Source: Clostridiales bacterium
GTDB lineage: Bacteria > Bacillota > Clostridia > Oscillospirales > Oscillospiraceae
Length of the DNA: 64,000 nucleotides
Assembly (NCBI GenBank): GCA_025757645.1
Contig: CP107216.1
Span: 743,501-807,500, forward strand
Reading direction: 5' to 3'
Shown here: positions 50,950-58,868 of the stretch, one piece after another
How the letters are laid out: each line of letters begins with the position of its first letter
How positions within the stretch are numbered: position 1 is the stretch's first letter
Made by a program: the position numbers and the translations under genes
The notes under the pieces: model-generated
The model's input: only the letters and a program-made list of their open reading frames with translations
Database searches by the model: none
What the model was told of the DNA's origin: nothing

Positions 50950-52409
50950 AGGAAAAATGCCTCCAGTTTTGCCTTGGCCGCGCAGATGCGGTCGATATTG
51001 GCGATGTATTCCGTGGGATATTTGGGGTCGATGTGCCGCTCGAGCCGGCCGCCGGAGCACACGAGCTTCGTCGAGGCGCCGCCGCCCATGGCGAGGATGC
51101 TGCACAGCTCCTCCATGATGCAGATGTTGTAGAGATTCTCCTGTCCAGGCCGCGTCCAGCCGACGTTTTCAAATCCGCCGGACATGAACTTCTGCCGGTA
51201 GAGGTAATACGGCGCGTAGCCCGCCGTGTCGAGCGCGGTATTGGCAAAGTCGAGCATCTCACCGACCTGCGCCCCGTCGGGGACGGGCGCCGTCTGCTGC
51301 GAGAGGTCTGCCCCGCGCTTGCGCGAGAGCGTGTGCACGGTGATATTTTCGGGCGCGAGCGCGAGCACCTGTTCGAGCGTGGTGCGAAAGCCGTCCGGCG
51401 TGTCGCCGGGCAGGCCGGCGATCAGGTCCATGTTCACGGCAAAGCCGCCGGTCGCGCGCACGAGCTGCAGCGCGTCATAGATGTCCTGCGCCGTGTGGCG
51501 GCGGCCGATCGTTTCGAGCACGCGGTCGTCGAGCGTCTGCGGGTTGACGCTGATGCGGTCGACCCGGTGCGCGCGCAGCACGTGCAGCTTGTCGGCCGTG
51601 ATGGTGTCGGGCCGGCCGGCCTCGACGGTGAACTCGCGCAGGGCGCTGAGGTCGAATGCTGCGTCGAGCTGCGTGCACAGTGCGTCGAGCTGGCGCGCCG
51701 AGAGCGTGGTCGGCGTGCCGCCGCCGATGTAGAGCGACACGACGCGCAGACCGGCGCGGTGCACGGCCTCGGCGGTCGCCGCAATCTCGCGCGCGAGCGC
51801 CTGCAGAAATTCCGGCACGAGCGCCATGCTCTTTTCCACCGACTGGCTCACAAAGCTGCAGTAGGCGCAGCGCGTCGGGCAAAACGGGATGCCCACGTAC
51901 AGGCACACGTCCTTTTCGCCGAGCGAGTCCATGGCGCGCAGCGTAGCGTGGGCGGTGCGCACGACGAGCGCGGCGCGCGCGGGCGCGACGTCGTAGTGCC
52001 GCTCGAAATAGCGCGCGGCCTGCACATCGCCCATGCCCTGCGCGAGCAGGGGGGTCATGAGCTTGCCGGGGCGCACGCCCGTGAGCATGCCCCACGGCCG
52101 GTGCGGCAGGCCGATGCCCATGGCCGCGCGGTAAAACGCGCGCTTGACCGCACCCTGCAGCCGCCGGTCGGTCTCGTTGGGGTCGGTCAGTTCCTCGTTG
52201 GGCACGCTCGTGCGGCCGTTGGCCGTCCGGCCCTGATAGACGAGCACGCACGTCGCGGTCGTCACCTTTGCGCCGGACATGAGCCGCAGCTCCGCGCGGT
52301 CGCCGGTCGGCCGGCCGTCCGGATACACCGGGCGCTCATCCGGAAACAGCGTCAGCAGCATCTGCTCCGCCGCGTAGCGGTAATCATGTCCGATCAGATA
52401 GAGATTCAT
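50946..52409 (-). CDS. hemZ: Coproporphyrinogen III oxidase-like radical SAM protein HemZ
   Basis: This 487-residue radical SAM enzyme has the cluster motif CPTRCAYCSF (CxxxCxxC), the GGGTPTTLS SAM-binding strand, and the HemN-family EAGRPDTI segment. The first 165 residues form the HemZ-specific N-terminal domain. HemZ proteins oxidatively decarboxylate coproporphyrinogen in anaerobes, although many HemN-like proteins have other roles and no other haem genes are near. ATG at 52409, AAAGGAG with a longish spacer. Confidence 0.9.
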   Translation of the reverse strand: MNLYLIGHDYRYAAEQMLLTLFPDERPVYPDGRPTGDRAELRLMSGAKVTTATCVLVYQGRTANGRTSVPNEELTDPNETDRRLQGAVKRAFYRAAMGIGLPHRPWGMLTGVRPGKLMTPLLAQGMGDVQAARYFERHYDVAPARAALVVRTAHATLRAMDSLGEKDVCLYVGIPFCPTRCAYCSFVSQSVEKSMALVPEFLQALAREIAATAEAVHRAGLRVVSLYIGGGTPTTLSARQLDALCTQLDAAFDLSALREFTVEAGRPDTITADKLHVLRAHRVDRISVNPQTLDDRVLETIGRRHTAQDIYDALQLVRATGGFAVNMDLIAGLPGDTPDGFRTTLEQVLALAPENITVHTLSRKRGADLSQQTAPVPDGAQVGEMLDFANTALDTAGYAPYYLYRQKFMSGGFENVGWTRPGQENLYNICIMEELCSILAMGGGASTKLVCSGGRLERHIDPKYPTEYIANIDRICAAKAKLEAFFL

Positions 52410-52441
52410 GGTTTTCAGTTATCTCCTTTTCCCGTGTCAGG

Positions 52442-53377
52442 TCAGGAGCGGTCCTTGGCCTTGTTCTTGAGTTCTCTGGCCTTTGCCTTCAGGGCTTTGG
52501 CCAGCTGCTTGCGGCGCTGCGCGTGCTCATGCACGCGCGTGAAGGCCGGGCCGTTGGTCTTGCCTTCGCGCAGCGCCGGGAACGCCTGCGCGATACGCTC
52601 GTGCACGATGTTGCGCTGACCCAGCAGCTCCTCGCGGCGCTGCAGCAGTTCGCTGCGGCGGGCCAGCAGTTCGCTGCGGCGCATGAGCGAGTTCTCGGCG
52701 CGCTTTTCTGCGATCTCCGCGCCTTTTTCCTTCGCGTCGGTGTAAACCTCCATGCTGCGGTCCTTCACGTCCGAGGCGCGAATATAGATCTCCTCGCCGA
52801 TCTCGTCGGAGATGGCCGTGAGCGAATCCTCGATGGCCTGCAGGGCGCGCAGCTTCTTCGGCAGCTTGCGGATCTCCATGGCGGTGATGATGTTGTCCGT
52901 GATCCACAGGACGCTGAACGTGCCGAGCAGCGCCCAGCCGAGCTTTTTCGGGATGAGGTCGACGACCTTGGCCACGAGCGGCTGGAACACATCGACCACG
53001 AACACGCACGCCAGCCCCCACAGCACCGAAAACTCCAGACACACGTAGCCCTTGATGTTCAGCGGGCGCTTGGAGTAGTCCCACCACTTGTCGTGGAACA
53101 CTTTTTCGAGCACCCAGCCGGTGAGGTATTCGATGGCGCTCGTGAACAGTACGCTGCCGCCGAACAGCAGCCAGAAGCTGCTCTTGAGCGGCCCGAGCAC
53201 GAGCAGTACGCTCATCACGCCGAAGCCGTAGATGGAGCAGATCGGGCCGTTGACGAAGCCGCGGTTGACGAACTTGCCGTGCGCGACGGCGGCGAAGGCC
53301 ACCTCGGAGCACCAGCCGAGAAAGCCGTAAATGTAGAAGTACCAGAGGATCTGGAACCAGGAATAGGGCACAAGCAC
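52442..53377 (-). CDS. Putative ABC transporter permease (CmpB/type IV-like) membrane protein
   Basis: This 311-residue protein has five or six membrane helices in the first 160 residues (with the WYFYIYGFLGWCSEV start and VNRGFVNGPICSIYGFG motif of the ABC_trans_CmpB family), then a long charged helical cytoplasmic tail of about 140 residues rich in Arg/Glu/Lys, probably a coiled coil. The GTG at 53377 has AGGAG eight bases upstream; the 19 codons before it lie over the promoter region. The family's transport role is not proven, and no ATPase is adjacent. Confidence 0.85.
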   Translation of the reverse strand: MLVPYSWFQILWYFYIYGFLGWCSEVAFAAVAHGKFVNRGFVNGPICSIYGFGVMSVLLVLGPLKSSFWLLFGGSVLFTSAIEYLTGWVLEKVFHDKWWDYSKRPLNIKGYVCLEFSVLWGLACVFVVDVFQPLVAKVVDLIPKKLGWALLGTFSVLWITDNIITAMEIRKLPKKLRALQAIEDSLTAISDEIGEEIYIRASDVKDRSMEVYTDAKEKGAEIAEKRAENSLMRRSELLARRSELLQRREELLGQRNIVHERIAQAFPALREGKTNGPAFTRVHEHAQRRKQLAKALKAKARELKNKAKDRS

Positions 53378-53446
53378 GGAAAAAACTCCTCTCAGATCTG
53401 GGTGCCTGCGGTGATACTGACCCAGTCTCATCATGATGGTTCAAAG

Positions 53447-53475
53447 ATTATAACATAATGCTCCGGGCATTTCCA
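53447..53475 (-). promoter_or_regulatory. Extended -10 promoter for the CmpB-type gene
   Basis: On the minus strand TGT precedes a perfect TATAAT (53447-53452). The -35 (TGGAAA) is weak, as expected for extended -10 promoters. Confidence 0.55.
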
Positions 53476-53539
53476 GTCTTTCCGGCGCGGATGGGGACAA
53501 AAGCAGCAAAATGGACAAAAACACAGCGGAGTGCCTTTT

Positions 53540-53568
53540 CAAGCCTTCCCCTTTGAGGAGAAGGCTTG
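53540..53568. repeat. Short hairpin related to repeat family B
   Basis: CAAGCCTTCCCCT and GAGAAGGCTTG form a stem similar to the hairpin at 35125-35152. Confidence 0.5.
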
Positions 53569-53599
53569 AAAAACTGCCATCTGCCTTTGTTTTTTCGCG

Positions 53600-53636
53600 C
53601 GCAAAAGCGGAGCGCACGACGGTGCGCTCCGCTTGG
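53600..53636 (-). terminator. Terminator after pyruvate carboxylase
   Basis: AAGCGGAGCGCAC (53605-53617) and GTGCGCTCCGCTT (53622-53634) form a perfect 13-bp stem with a 4-base loop; on the minus strand TTTTG follows. Confidence 0.82.
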
Positions 53637-53648
53637 AAAACCGGGGAT

Positions 53649-56600
53649 TTACTTGATCGTCAGCAGCAGCTCGCCGGCCTTGACCGTCTGACCGCCCTTG
53701 ACAAAGACCTCGTCGATCGTGCCGTCCATGCGGGCGACGACGCTCGTCTCCATCTTCATGGCCTCGATCACGGCGAGCACGTCGTTGACCTTGACTTGGT
53801 CGCCGGGCTTGACGTTGACCTTCGACACCATGCCCGGAATGGACGCGCCGGCCTGGCTCTTGTCGTTCGGGTCGGCCATGACGACGGTCTTGGCCGTGTC
53901 GGTCGCGGTCGGGTCGGGCACGGAGACCTCGCGGCGCATACCGTTGAGCTCGAACTGCACGTTGCGCGTGCCGTCGTCGTTGCGGTCGCCGAGGCCGATG
54001 TACTTGATCATGAGGGTCTTGCCGTCCTCGATGTTGATCTTGTTCATCTCGCCGACGGCCATGCCGTTGAAGAACACGTGGCTGCCCATGCGCATGATGT
54101 AGCCATACTCCTTGCGGTGGCGGATGTACTCCTCATAGACCTTCGGGTACATGGCGTAGGAGATGAGGGAGCGCGGCTCCTCGTAGTTCGGGTAGAACTT
54201 GCGGATCTCGCTGCGCAGCTGATCCCAGTCAACGGGCGGCAGCAGGTCGCCGGGGCGGCCGGTGATCGGCTTCTCGCCCTTGAGCACGACGCGCTGCAGA
54301 TCCTTCGGGAAGCCGCAGGGCGGCTGGCCCATCATGCCCTTGAAGTAGCTCACGACGCTGTCGGGGAAGGCGAGGGTCTCGCCGCGCTCGACGATGTTTT
54401 CGGGCGTGAGGTCATTCTGCACCATGAAGATCGCCAGGTCGCCGACCATTTTGGACGACGGCGTGACCTTGATGATGTCGCCGAGCATGATGTTGACGGT
54501 GCGGTACATCTCCTTGACCTCCGCGAAGCGGTGGCCGAGGCCGAGCGACTCGACCTGCGGCTGCAGGTTCGTGTACTGGCCGCCGGGGATCTCGTAGCGG
54601 TAGATATCGGTGACGGGCACTTTGAGGCCCTTGTCGAAGCTCTCGTAGCGCAGGCGCACGTCGGCCCAGTAATCGGCCAGCTCCTGCAGGCGCTGCGGGT
54701 CAAAGCCGGTGTCGCGCTCCTGACCGCGCAGGGACTCGACGACGGCGTTCATCGACGGCTGGCTCGTGAGGTTGGCCAGCGGGCCGATGGCGGTGTCGAC
54801 CACATCCACGCCGGCCTCGGCCGCCATGAGATAGGTCGCGATCTGGTTGTCGGTGGTGTTGTGCGTGTGCAGGTGGATGGGGATGCCGATCTCCTGCTTG
54901 AGGGTGCTCACGAGCTTCTTGGCGGCGTAGGGCTTGAGCAGGCCGGACATGTCCTTGATGGCCAGCATGTGCACGCCGCGGCGCTCGAGCTCCTTGGCGA
55001 AGTTGACGTAGTACTCGAGCGTGTAGCGGTCGCGCGTCGGGTCGAGGATATCGCCGGTGTAGCACACGGTGCCCTCGAGGAACTTGCCCTGGCGCAGGAC
55101 CTCGTCCATGGCGGTCTCCATGTTCGGCAGCCAGTTGAGCGAGTCGAACACGCGGAACACGTCGATGCCCTCGCGGGCAGACTCGGCGATGAAGGCGCGC
55201 ACGAGGTTGTCCGGATAGCTCGCGTAGCCGACGAGGTTCGAGCCGCGCAGCAGCATCTGGAACGGGATGTTCGGGATCTTCTCGCGCAGCATCTCCAGGC
55301 GCTCCCACGGGGACTCGTGCAGGAAGCGGTAGGCGGTGTCAAACGTCGCGCCGCCCCACATCTCGAGCGAGAAGCAGTCGGCGAGGATGTCGGCCGTGCC
55401 GTCGGCGCCCTTGAGCATGTCGCGGGTGCGCAGGCGGGTGCTCAGCAGGGACTGGTGCGCGTCGCGCATCGTCGTGTCGGTGATGAGCAGCTTCTTCTGG
55501 CCGAGGACCCAGTCCTTGACGGCCTCGGGGCCGTCGGTGTCGAGCAGGAGCTTGAGCCCGTCCTGCTTCGTGATCTCGCGCTGCGCCTTCGGGAAGCGCG
55601 GCGTGTCGTACTGGTGGCGCTCGGCGTCGGGATTGTTGACCTGGATGTTGGCGATGTATTTGAGCACGCGGGTCGCGCGGTCGCGCGATTCGGTGAACTC
55701 GAACAGCTCCGGCGTCTCGTCGATGAACTTCGTGTGGCACTTGCCGGCGATGAACGTCGGGTGCGTGAGGATGTTCGTCACAAACGGGATGTTCGTCTTG
55801 ACGCCGCGCACGTGCTCCTCGTTGATGGCGCGGGTAGCCTTGCGGCAGACGGCGGGGAAGGTGCAGTCCCAGCTCGTGACCTTGACGAGCAGCGAGTCAT
55901 AGTACGGCGAGATGATCGAGCCCGTGCCGGCGTTGCCGCCGTCGAGACGCACGCCGAAGCCGCCGCCGGAGCGGTAGGCCTCGATCTTGCCGTTGTCGGG
56001 CGCGAAGTTGTTGGCCGGGTCCTCGGTGGTCACGCGGCACTGGATGGCGTAGCCGTTGACCTTGAGATTGTTCTGGTCGCCCAGACCGATCTCCGGATGG
56101 CTGATCGGCTGACCCTCGGCGATGAGGATCTGCGCGCGCACGAGGTCGATGCTTGTGACCATCTCGGTGACGGTGTGCTCGACCTGGATGCGGGGGTTCA
56201 TCTCGATGAAGTAGTGGTTGCCGTCGCGGTCGACGAGGAACTCCACCGTGCCGGCGTTGACATAGCCGACGGCCTCGGCGATCTTCACGGCGTCAGCGTG
56301 CAGCTGCTCGCGGATGCTCTCGGGCACGCTCCACGCGGGCGCAAACTCCACGACCTTCTGGTAGCGGCGCTGCAACGAGCAGTCACGCTCGCCGAGGTGG
56401 CGCACGTTGCCGTACTGGTCGGCGAGGATCTGCACCTCGATGTGCTTGGGCTGCACGAGGTATTTCTCGATGAAGATGTCGTCATTGCCGAAGGCCTTGC
56501 GCGCCTCGTTCTTGACGAGCTCGAACGCGGGGATGACGTCCTCGGGCATCTCGCACAGGCGCATACCGCGGCCGCCGCCGCCGGCTGCCGCCTTGAGGAT

Positions 56601-57080
56601 GACGGGGAAGCCGAAGCTGATGGCCTTCTCGAGTGCCTCCTGCCCGTCGCGCAGAGGCTCGGAGCAGCCGGGGATGACCGGCACGCCGCATTCCATGGCG
56701 ATCTGCTTGGCCGAGAGCTTGTCGCCCATCTTGCCGAGCACGTCGCTCGGAGGCCCGATGAACGTGATGCCGGCCTCTTCGCAGGCGCGGGCAAAGTCCG
56801 CGTTTTCGGACAGGAAACCGTAGCCCGGATGGATGGCGTCGACGCCGCGGCGCTTGGCCAGGTCGATGATCTCGGGGATGTCGAGATACGCACCCAGAGG
56901 GCTCTTGTTTTCACCGACGAGATACGCCTCGTCGGCGCGGGTGCGGAACAGACTCAGTTCGTCTTCCTTGGAGTACATGGCCACGGTGTGGATGCCGAGG
57001 TCATAGCACGCGCGGAAGATACGCACCGCGATCTCGCCGCGGTTGGCGGCAAGGACCTTGTTGAAAACCTTTTCTGACAC
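53649..57080 (-). CDS. pyc: Pyruvate carboxylase
   Basis: This 1143-residue enzyme carboxylates pyruvate to oxaloacetate. In order: the biotin carboxylase ATP-grasp domain (about 1-450; GGGGRGMR glycine loop, EMNPRIQVEHTVTE), the carboxyltransferase TIM barrel (about 530-800; DTTMRDAHQSLLSTR, HTHNTTDN metal His pair), the allosteric/PC linker, and the C-terminal biotin carrier with EAMKMET. The length matches single-chain PYC. The GTG at 57080 has AAAGGAG eight bases upstream. Single gene, divergent from thiN. Confidence 0.97.
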   Translation of the reverse strand: MSEKVFNKVLAANRGEIAVRIFRACYDLGIHTVAMYSKEDELSLFRTRADEAYLVGENKSPLGAYLDIPEIIDLAKRRGVDAIHPGYGFLSENADFARACEEAGITFIGPPSDVLGKMGDKLSAKQIAMECGVPVIPGCSEPLRDGQEALEKAISFGFPVILKAAAGGGGRGMRLCEMPEDVIPAFELVKNEARKAFGNDDIFIEKYLVQPKHIEVQILADQYGNVRHLGERDCSLQRRYQKVVEFAPAWSVPESIREQLHADAVKIAEAVGYVNAGTVEFLVDRDGNHYFIEMNPRIQVEHTVTEMVTSIDLVRAQILIAEGQPISHPEIGLGDQNNLKVNGYAIQCRVTTEDPANNFAPDNGKIEAYRSGGGFGVRLDGGNAGTGSIISPYYDSLLVKVTSWDCTFPAVCRKATRAINEEHVRGVKTNIPFVTNILTHPTFIAGKCHTKFIDETPELFEFTESRDRATRVLKYIANIQVNNPDAERHQYDTPRFPKAQREITKQDGLKLLLDTDGPEAVKDWVLGQKKLLITDTTMRDAHQSLLSTRLRTRDMLKGADGTADILADCFSLEMWGGATFDTAYRFLHESPWERLEMLREKIPNIPFQMLLRGSNLVGYASYPDNLVRAFIAESAREGIDVFRVFDSLNWLPNMETAMDEVLRQGKFLEGTVCYTGDILDPTRDRYTLEYYVNFAKELERRGVHMLAIKDMSGLLKPYAAKKLVSTLKQEIGIPIHLHTHNTTDNQIATYLMAAEAGVDVVDTAIGPLANLTSQPSMNAVVESLRGQERDTGFDPQRLQELADYWADVRLRYESFDKGLKVPVTDIYRYEIPGGQYTNLQPQVESLGLGHRFAEVKEMYRTVNIMLGDIIKVTPSSKMVGDLAIFMVQNDLTPENIVERGETLAFPDSVVSYFKGMMGQPPCGFPKDLQRVVLKGEKPITGRPGDLLPPVDWDQLRSEIRKFYPNYEEPRSLISYAMYPKVYEEYIRHRKEYGYIMRMGSHVFFNGMAVGEMNKINIEDGKTLMIKYIGLGDRNDDGTRNVQFELNGMRREVSVPDPTATDTAKTVVMADPNDKSQAGASIPGMVSKVNVKPGDQVKVNDVLAVIEAMKMETSVVARMDGTIDEVFVKGGQTVKAGELLLTIK

Positions 57081-57168
57081 GGTCGTGTCTCCTTTCTGAC
57101 TGCGGCGGGGCCGCAGAGGTGGGGGCGGCAGCGGCGCGGGGGAGATCCGGCGTGCTGCCAACGTCGGA

Positions 57169-57174
57169 ATTATA
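57169..57174 (-). promoter_or_regulatory. Candidate -10 box of the pyc promoter
   Basis: A perfect TATAAT on the minus strand 89 bases before the pyc start in an AT-rich stretch. A TTTCTA 17 bases upstream is a poor -35. Confidence 0.45.
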
Positions 57175-57255
57175 TCATATATCAGTAACAATAGAAATAA
57201 AATTTTTGATTTTTGGCGAGTTTAAAATCTAACAAATACTGTTTACATGCAATTC

Positions 57256-57284
57256 TTTTCTCGTCGCGCGGAATGTGGTACAAT
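57256..57284 (+). promoter_or_regulatory. Extended -10 promoter for thiN
   Basis: TGG then TACAAT (57279-57284), with a weak TTTTCT (57256-57261) 17 bases upstream. Confidence 0.55.
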
Positions 57285-57311
57285 ATCGGACGAAAATTCA
57301 GGAAAGCTGGA

Positions 57312-57974
57312 ATGAATTTGGAAAACATTTGCTATATCGTCGGCGCGGCCAGTCTTGACGGCGTGCGCCTGAGCTCCCGGCCGGGAGACTACGTGATCGC
57401 GGCCGACGGCGGCTACCGCACGCTGAAGGCGCGCGGCATTGAGCCGGACTTCGTCATGGGCGACTTTGACTCCCTCGGCTACCGGCCGGACCACCCGAAC
57501 GTGGAGACGCATCCGGTCATGAAGGATGACACCGACCTCGGCCTCGCCGTGCGCTGGGCGCTGGCGCACGGGTACCGGCGGCTCGTGATGGCGGGCGCGC
57601 TCGGCGGCCGCCTCGACCAGACGATCGCCAGCCTGCAGACGCTGCGCGGGCTCACGGACGCGGGCGCGCAGGGCTGGCTCATCGGCTGCGGCTGGGTGGT
57701 CACGGCGGTGCAAAACGGCACGCTGGCCTTTCCCGCCGGCATGGAGGGCACGGTGTCCGTGTTCAGCAGCGGCGATGCCGCGCGCGGCGTCACGCTGCGC
57801 GGCCTGCTCTACGAGATCACGGACGCGGAGCTGCGGTGCGCCATGCCGCTCGGCGTGAGCAATTCGTTCACCGGCGCGGCGGCCACGGTGCGCGTCACGG
57901 ACGGCACGGTCTTTGTCCTCTGGCAGGGCAACGCGCTGCCGGACGGGCTGGAGGTGCGCCATGGAGCGGATTGA
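57312..57974 (+). CDS. thiN: Thiamine pyrophosphokinase
   Basis: ThiN transfers pyrophosphate from ATP to thiamine to give the active cofactor. The 220-residue protein has IAADGG, the GDFDSLG active-site loop and the KDDTDLGLAVRWAL helix, with the C-terminal beta-domain ending in GNSFTG-like SNSFTGAAATVRV. The ATG at 57312 is preceded by AGGAAAG; earlier in-frame codons lie over the promoter. Overlaps the PHP gene by 14 bases. Confidence 0.94.
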   Translation: MNLENICYIVGAASLDGVRLSSRPGDYVIAADGGYRTLKARGIEPDFVMGDFDSLGYRPDHPNVETHPVMKDDTDLGLAVRWALAHGYRRLVMAGALGGRLDQTIASLQTLRGLTDAGAQGWLIGCGWVVTAVQNGTLAFPAGMEGTVSVFSSGDAARGVTLRGLLYEITDAELRCAMPLGVSNSFTGAAATVRVTDGTVFVLWQGNALPDGLEVRHGAD

Positions 57975-58818
57975 CCTGCACACGCACACGCTCGCGTCCG
58001 ACGGGTCGGACACGCCGGCCGCCGTCGTGCAGCAGGCGGCGGCGCTCGGCCTGCGGGCCGTGGCCGTCACGGATCACGACACGTTCGCCGGCCTGCCGGA
58101 GGCCCTCGCGGCGGGGCAGCGCTGCGGCATCGAGGTCGTGCCCGGCGTGGAGCTGTCCACCGTCTGGGGCGGCGAGGAGGTGCACCTGCTCGGCTACTTC
58201 ATGGACACGGGCAATGCCGCGCTGCGCGCGCTCATGACCCGCGCGACCGACGAGCGCAATGCCCGCAACGAGACCATGGTGCAGCGCCTGCACGACGCAG
58301 GCTACCCCATCACGATGGACGACCTGCACGCGGCCTTCCCGGGGCAGACGGTGCTCGGCCGGCCGCACATCGCGGCGCTGCTCGTGCAGCGCGGGTGCAT
58401 CCCCTCGGTGCCGGACGGTATGCGCGGCCTGCTCGGCCGGGGCAAGGCGTTTTACGTCCCGCGCTATAACATCCCGCTCGCGGATTCCATCCGCGCCCTG
58501 CGCGCGGCGGGCGGCGTGCCGGTCGTGGCGCACATCTTCAAGTACCGCTTTGACGATGCGCAGCGCGCCGCCATGCTCGCCGCGGCGGCGGACGCCGGAG
58601 CCCTCGGCGTCGAGGTGCGCTATACGACCTATACGCCCGAGCAGACGGAGATCGCGCAGGCGCTGGCCGCGCGCTTTGGCCTCGCGCCCTCCGGCGGCTC
58701 GGACTATCACGGTCTGCGCAAGCCGGACATCGCCCTCGGCTCCGGCCGGGGCGGGCTGCGCGTGCCGTATGCGTACCTCGCCGGGCTCAAAGCCCTTGCC
58801 GGGCACGAATGTGTGTGA
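57961..58818 (+). CDS. PHP-domain metal-dependent phosphoesterase (YciV/RNase AM type)
   Basis: This 285-residue protein has the polymerase-and-histidinol-phosphatase motifs DLHTHTLASDGS, TDHDT, PGVELS and the C-terminal SGGSDYHG, with the inserted helical domain typical of YciV/TrpH proteins. Relatives act as 3',5'-nucleotide bisphosphatases and 5'-3' exoribonucleases that trim 5S and other rRNA. The ATG at 57961 lies inside the end of thiN, so translation is coupled. The TIR-LRR gene follows 50 bases later with no terminator. Confidence 0.9.
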   Translation: MERIDLHTHTLASDGSDTPAAVVQQAAALGLRAVAVTDHDTFAGLPEALAAGQRCGIEVVPGVELSTVWGGEEVHLLGYFMDTGNAALRALMTRATDERNARNETMVQRLHDAGYPITMDDLHAAFPGQTVLGRPHIAALLVQRGCIPSVPDGMRGLLGRGKAFYVPRYNIPLADSIRALRAAGGVPVVAHIFKYRFDDAQRAAMLAAAADAGALGVEVRYTTYTPEQTEIAQALAARFGLAPSGGSDYHGLRKPDIALGSGRGGLRVPYAYLAGLKALAGHECV

Positions 58819-58868
58819 TACACGAACAAAATTCAGTCCATTTTTGAAATTTTTCCGGAGGTGGTTTC

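Noticed and set aside
53511..57077. A 1188-codon open frame antisense to pyruvate carboxylase
   Set aside because: Same artefact: its translation is Asp/Val/His/Gly-rich without domain signature, while the opposite strand encodes a fully recognisable enzyme.
57175..57311. TPP riboswitch upstream of thiN
   Set aside because: The distance from promoter to start is under 30 bases and the conserved CTGAGA core is absent.
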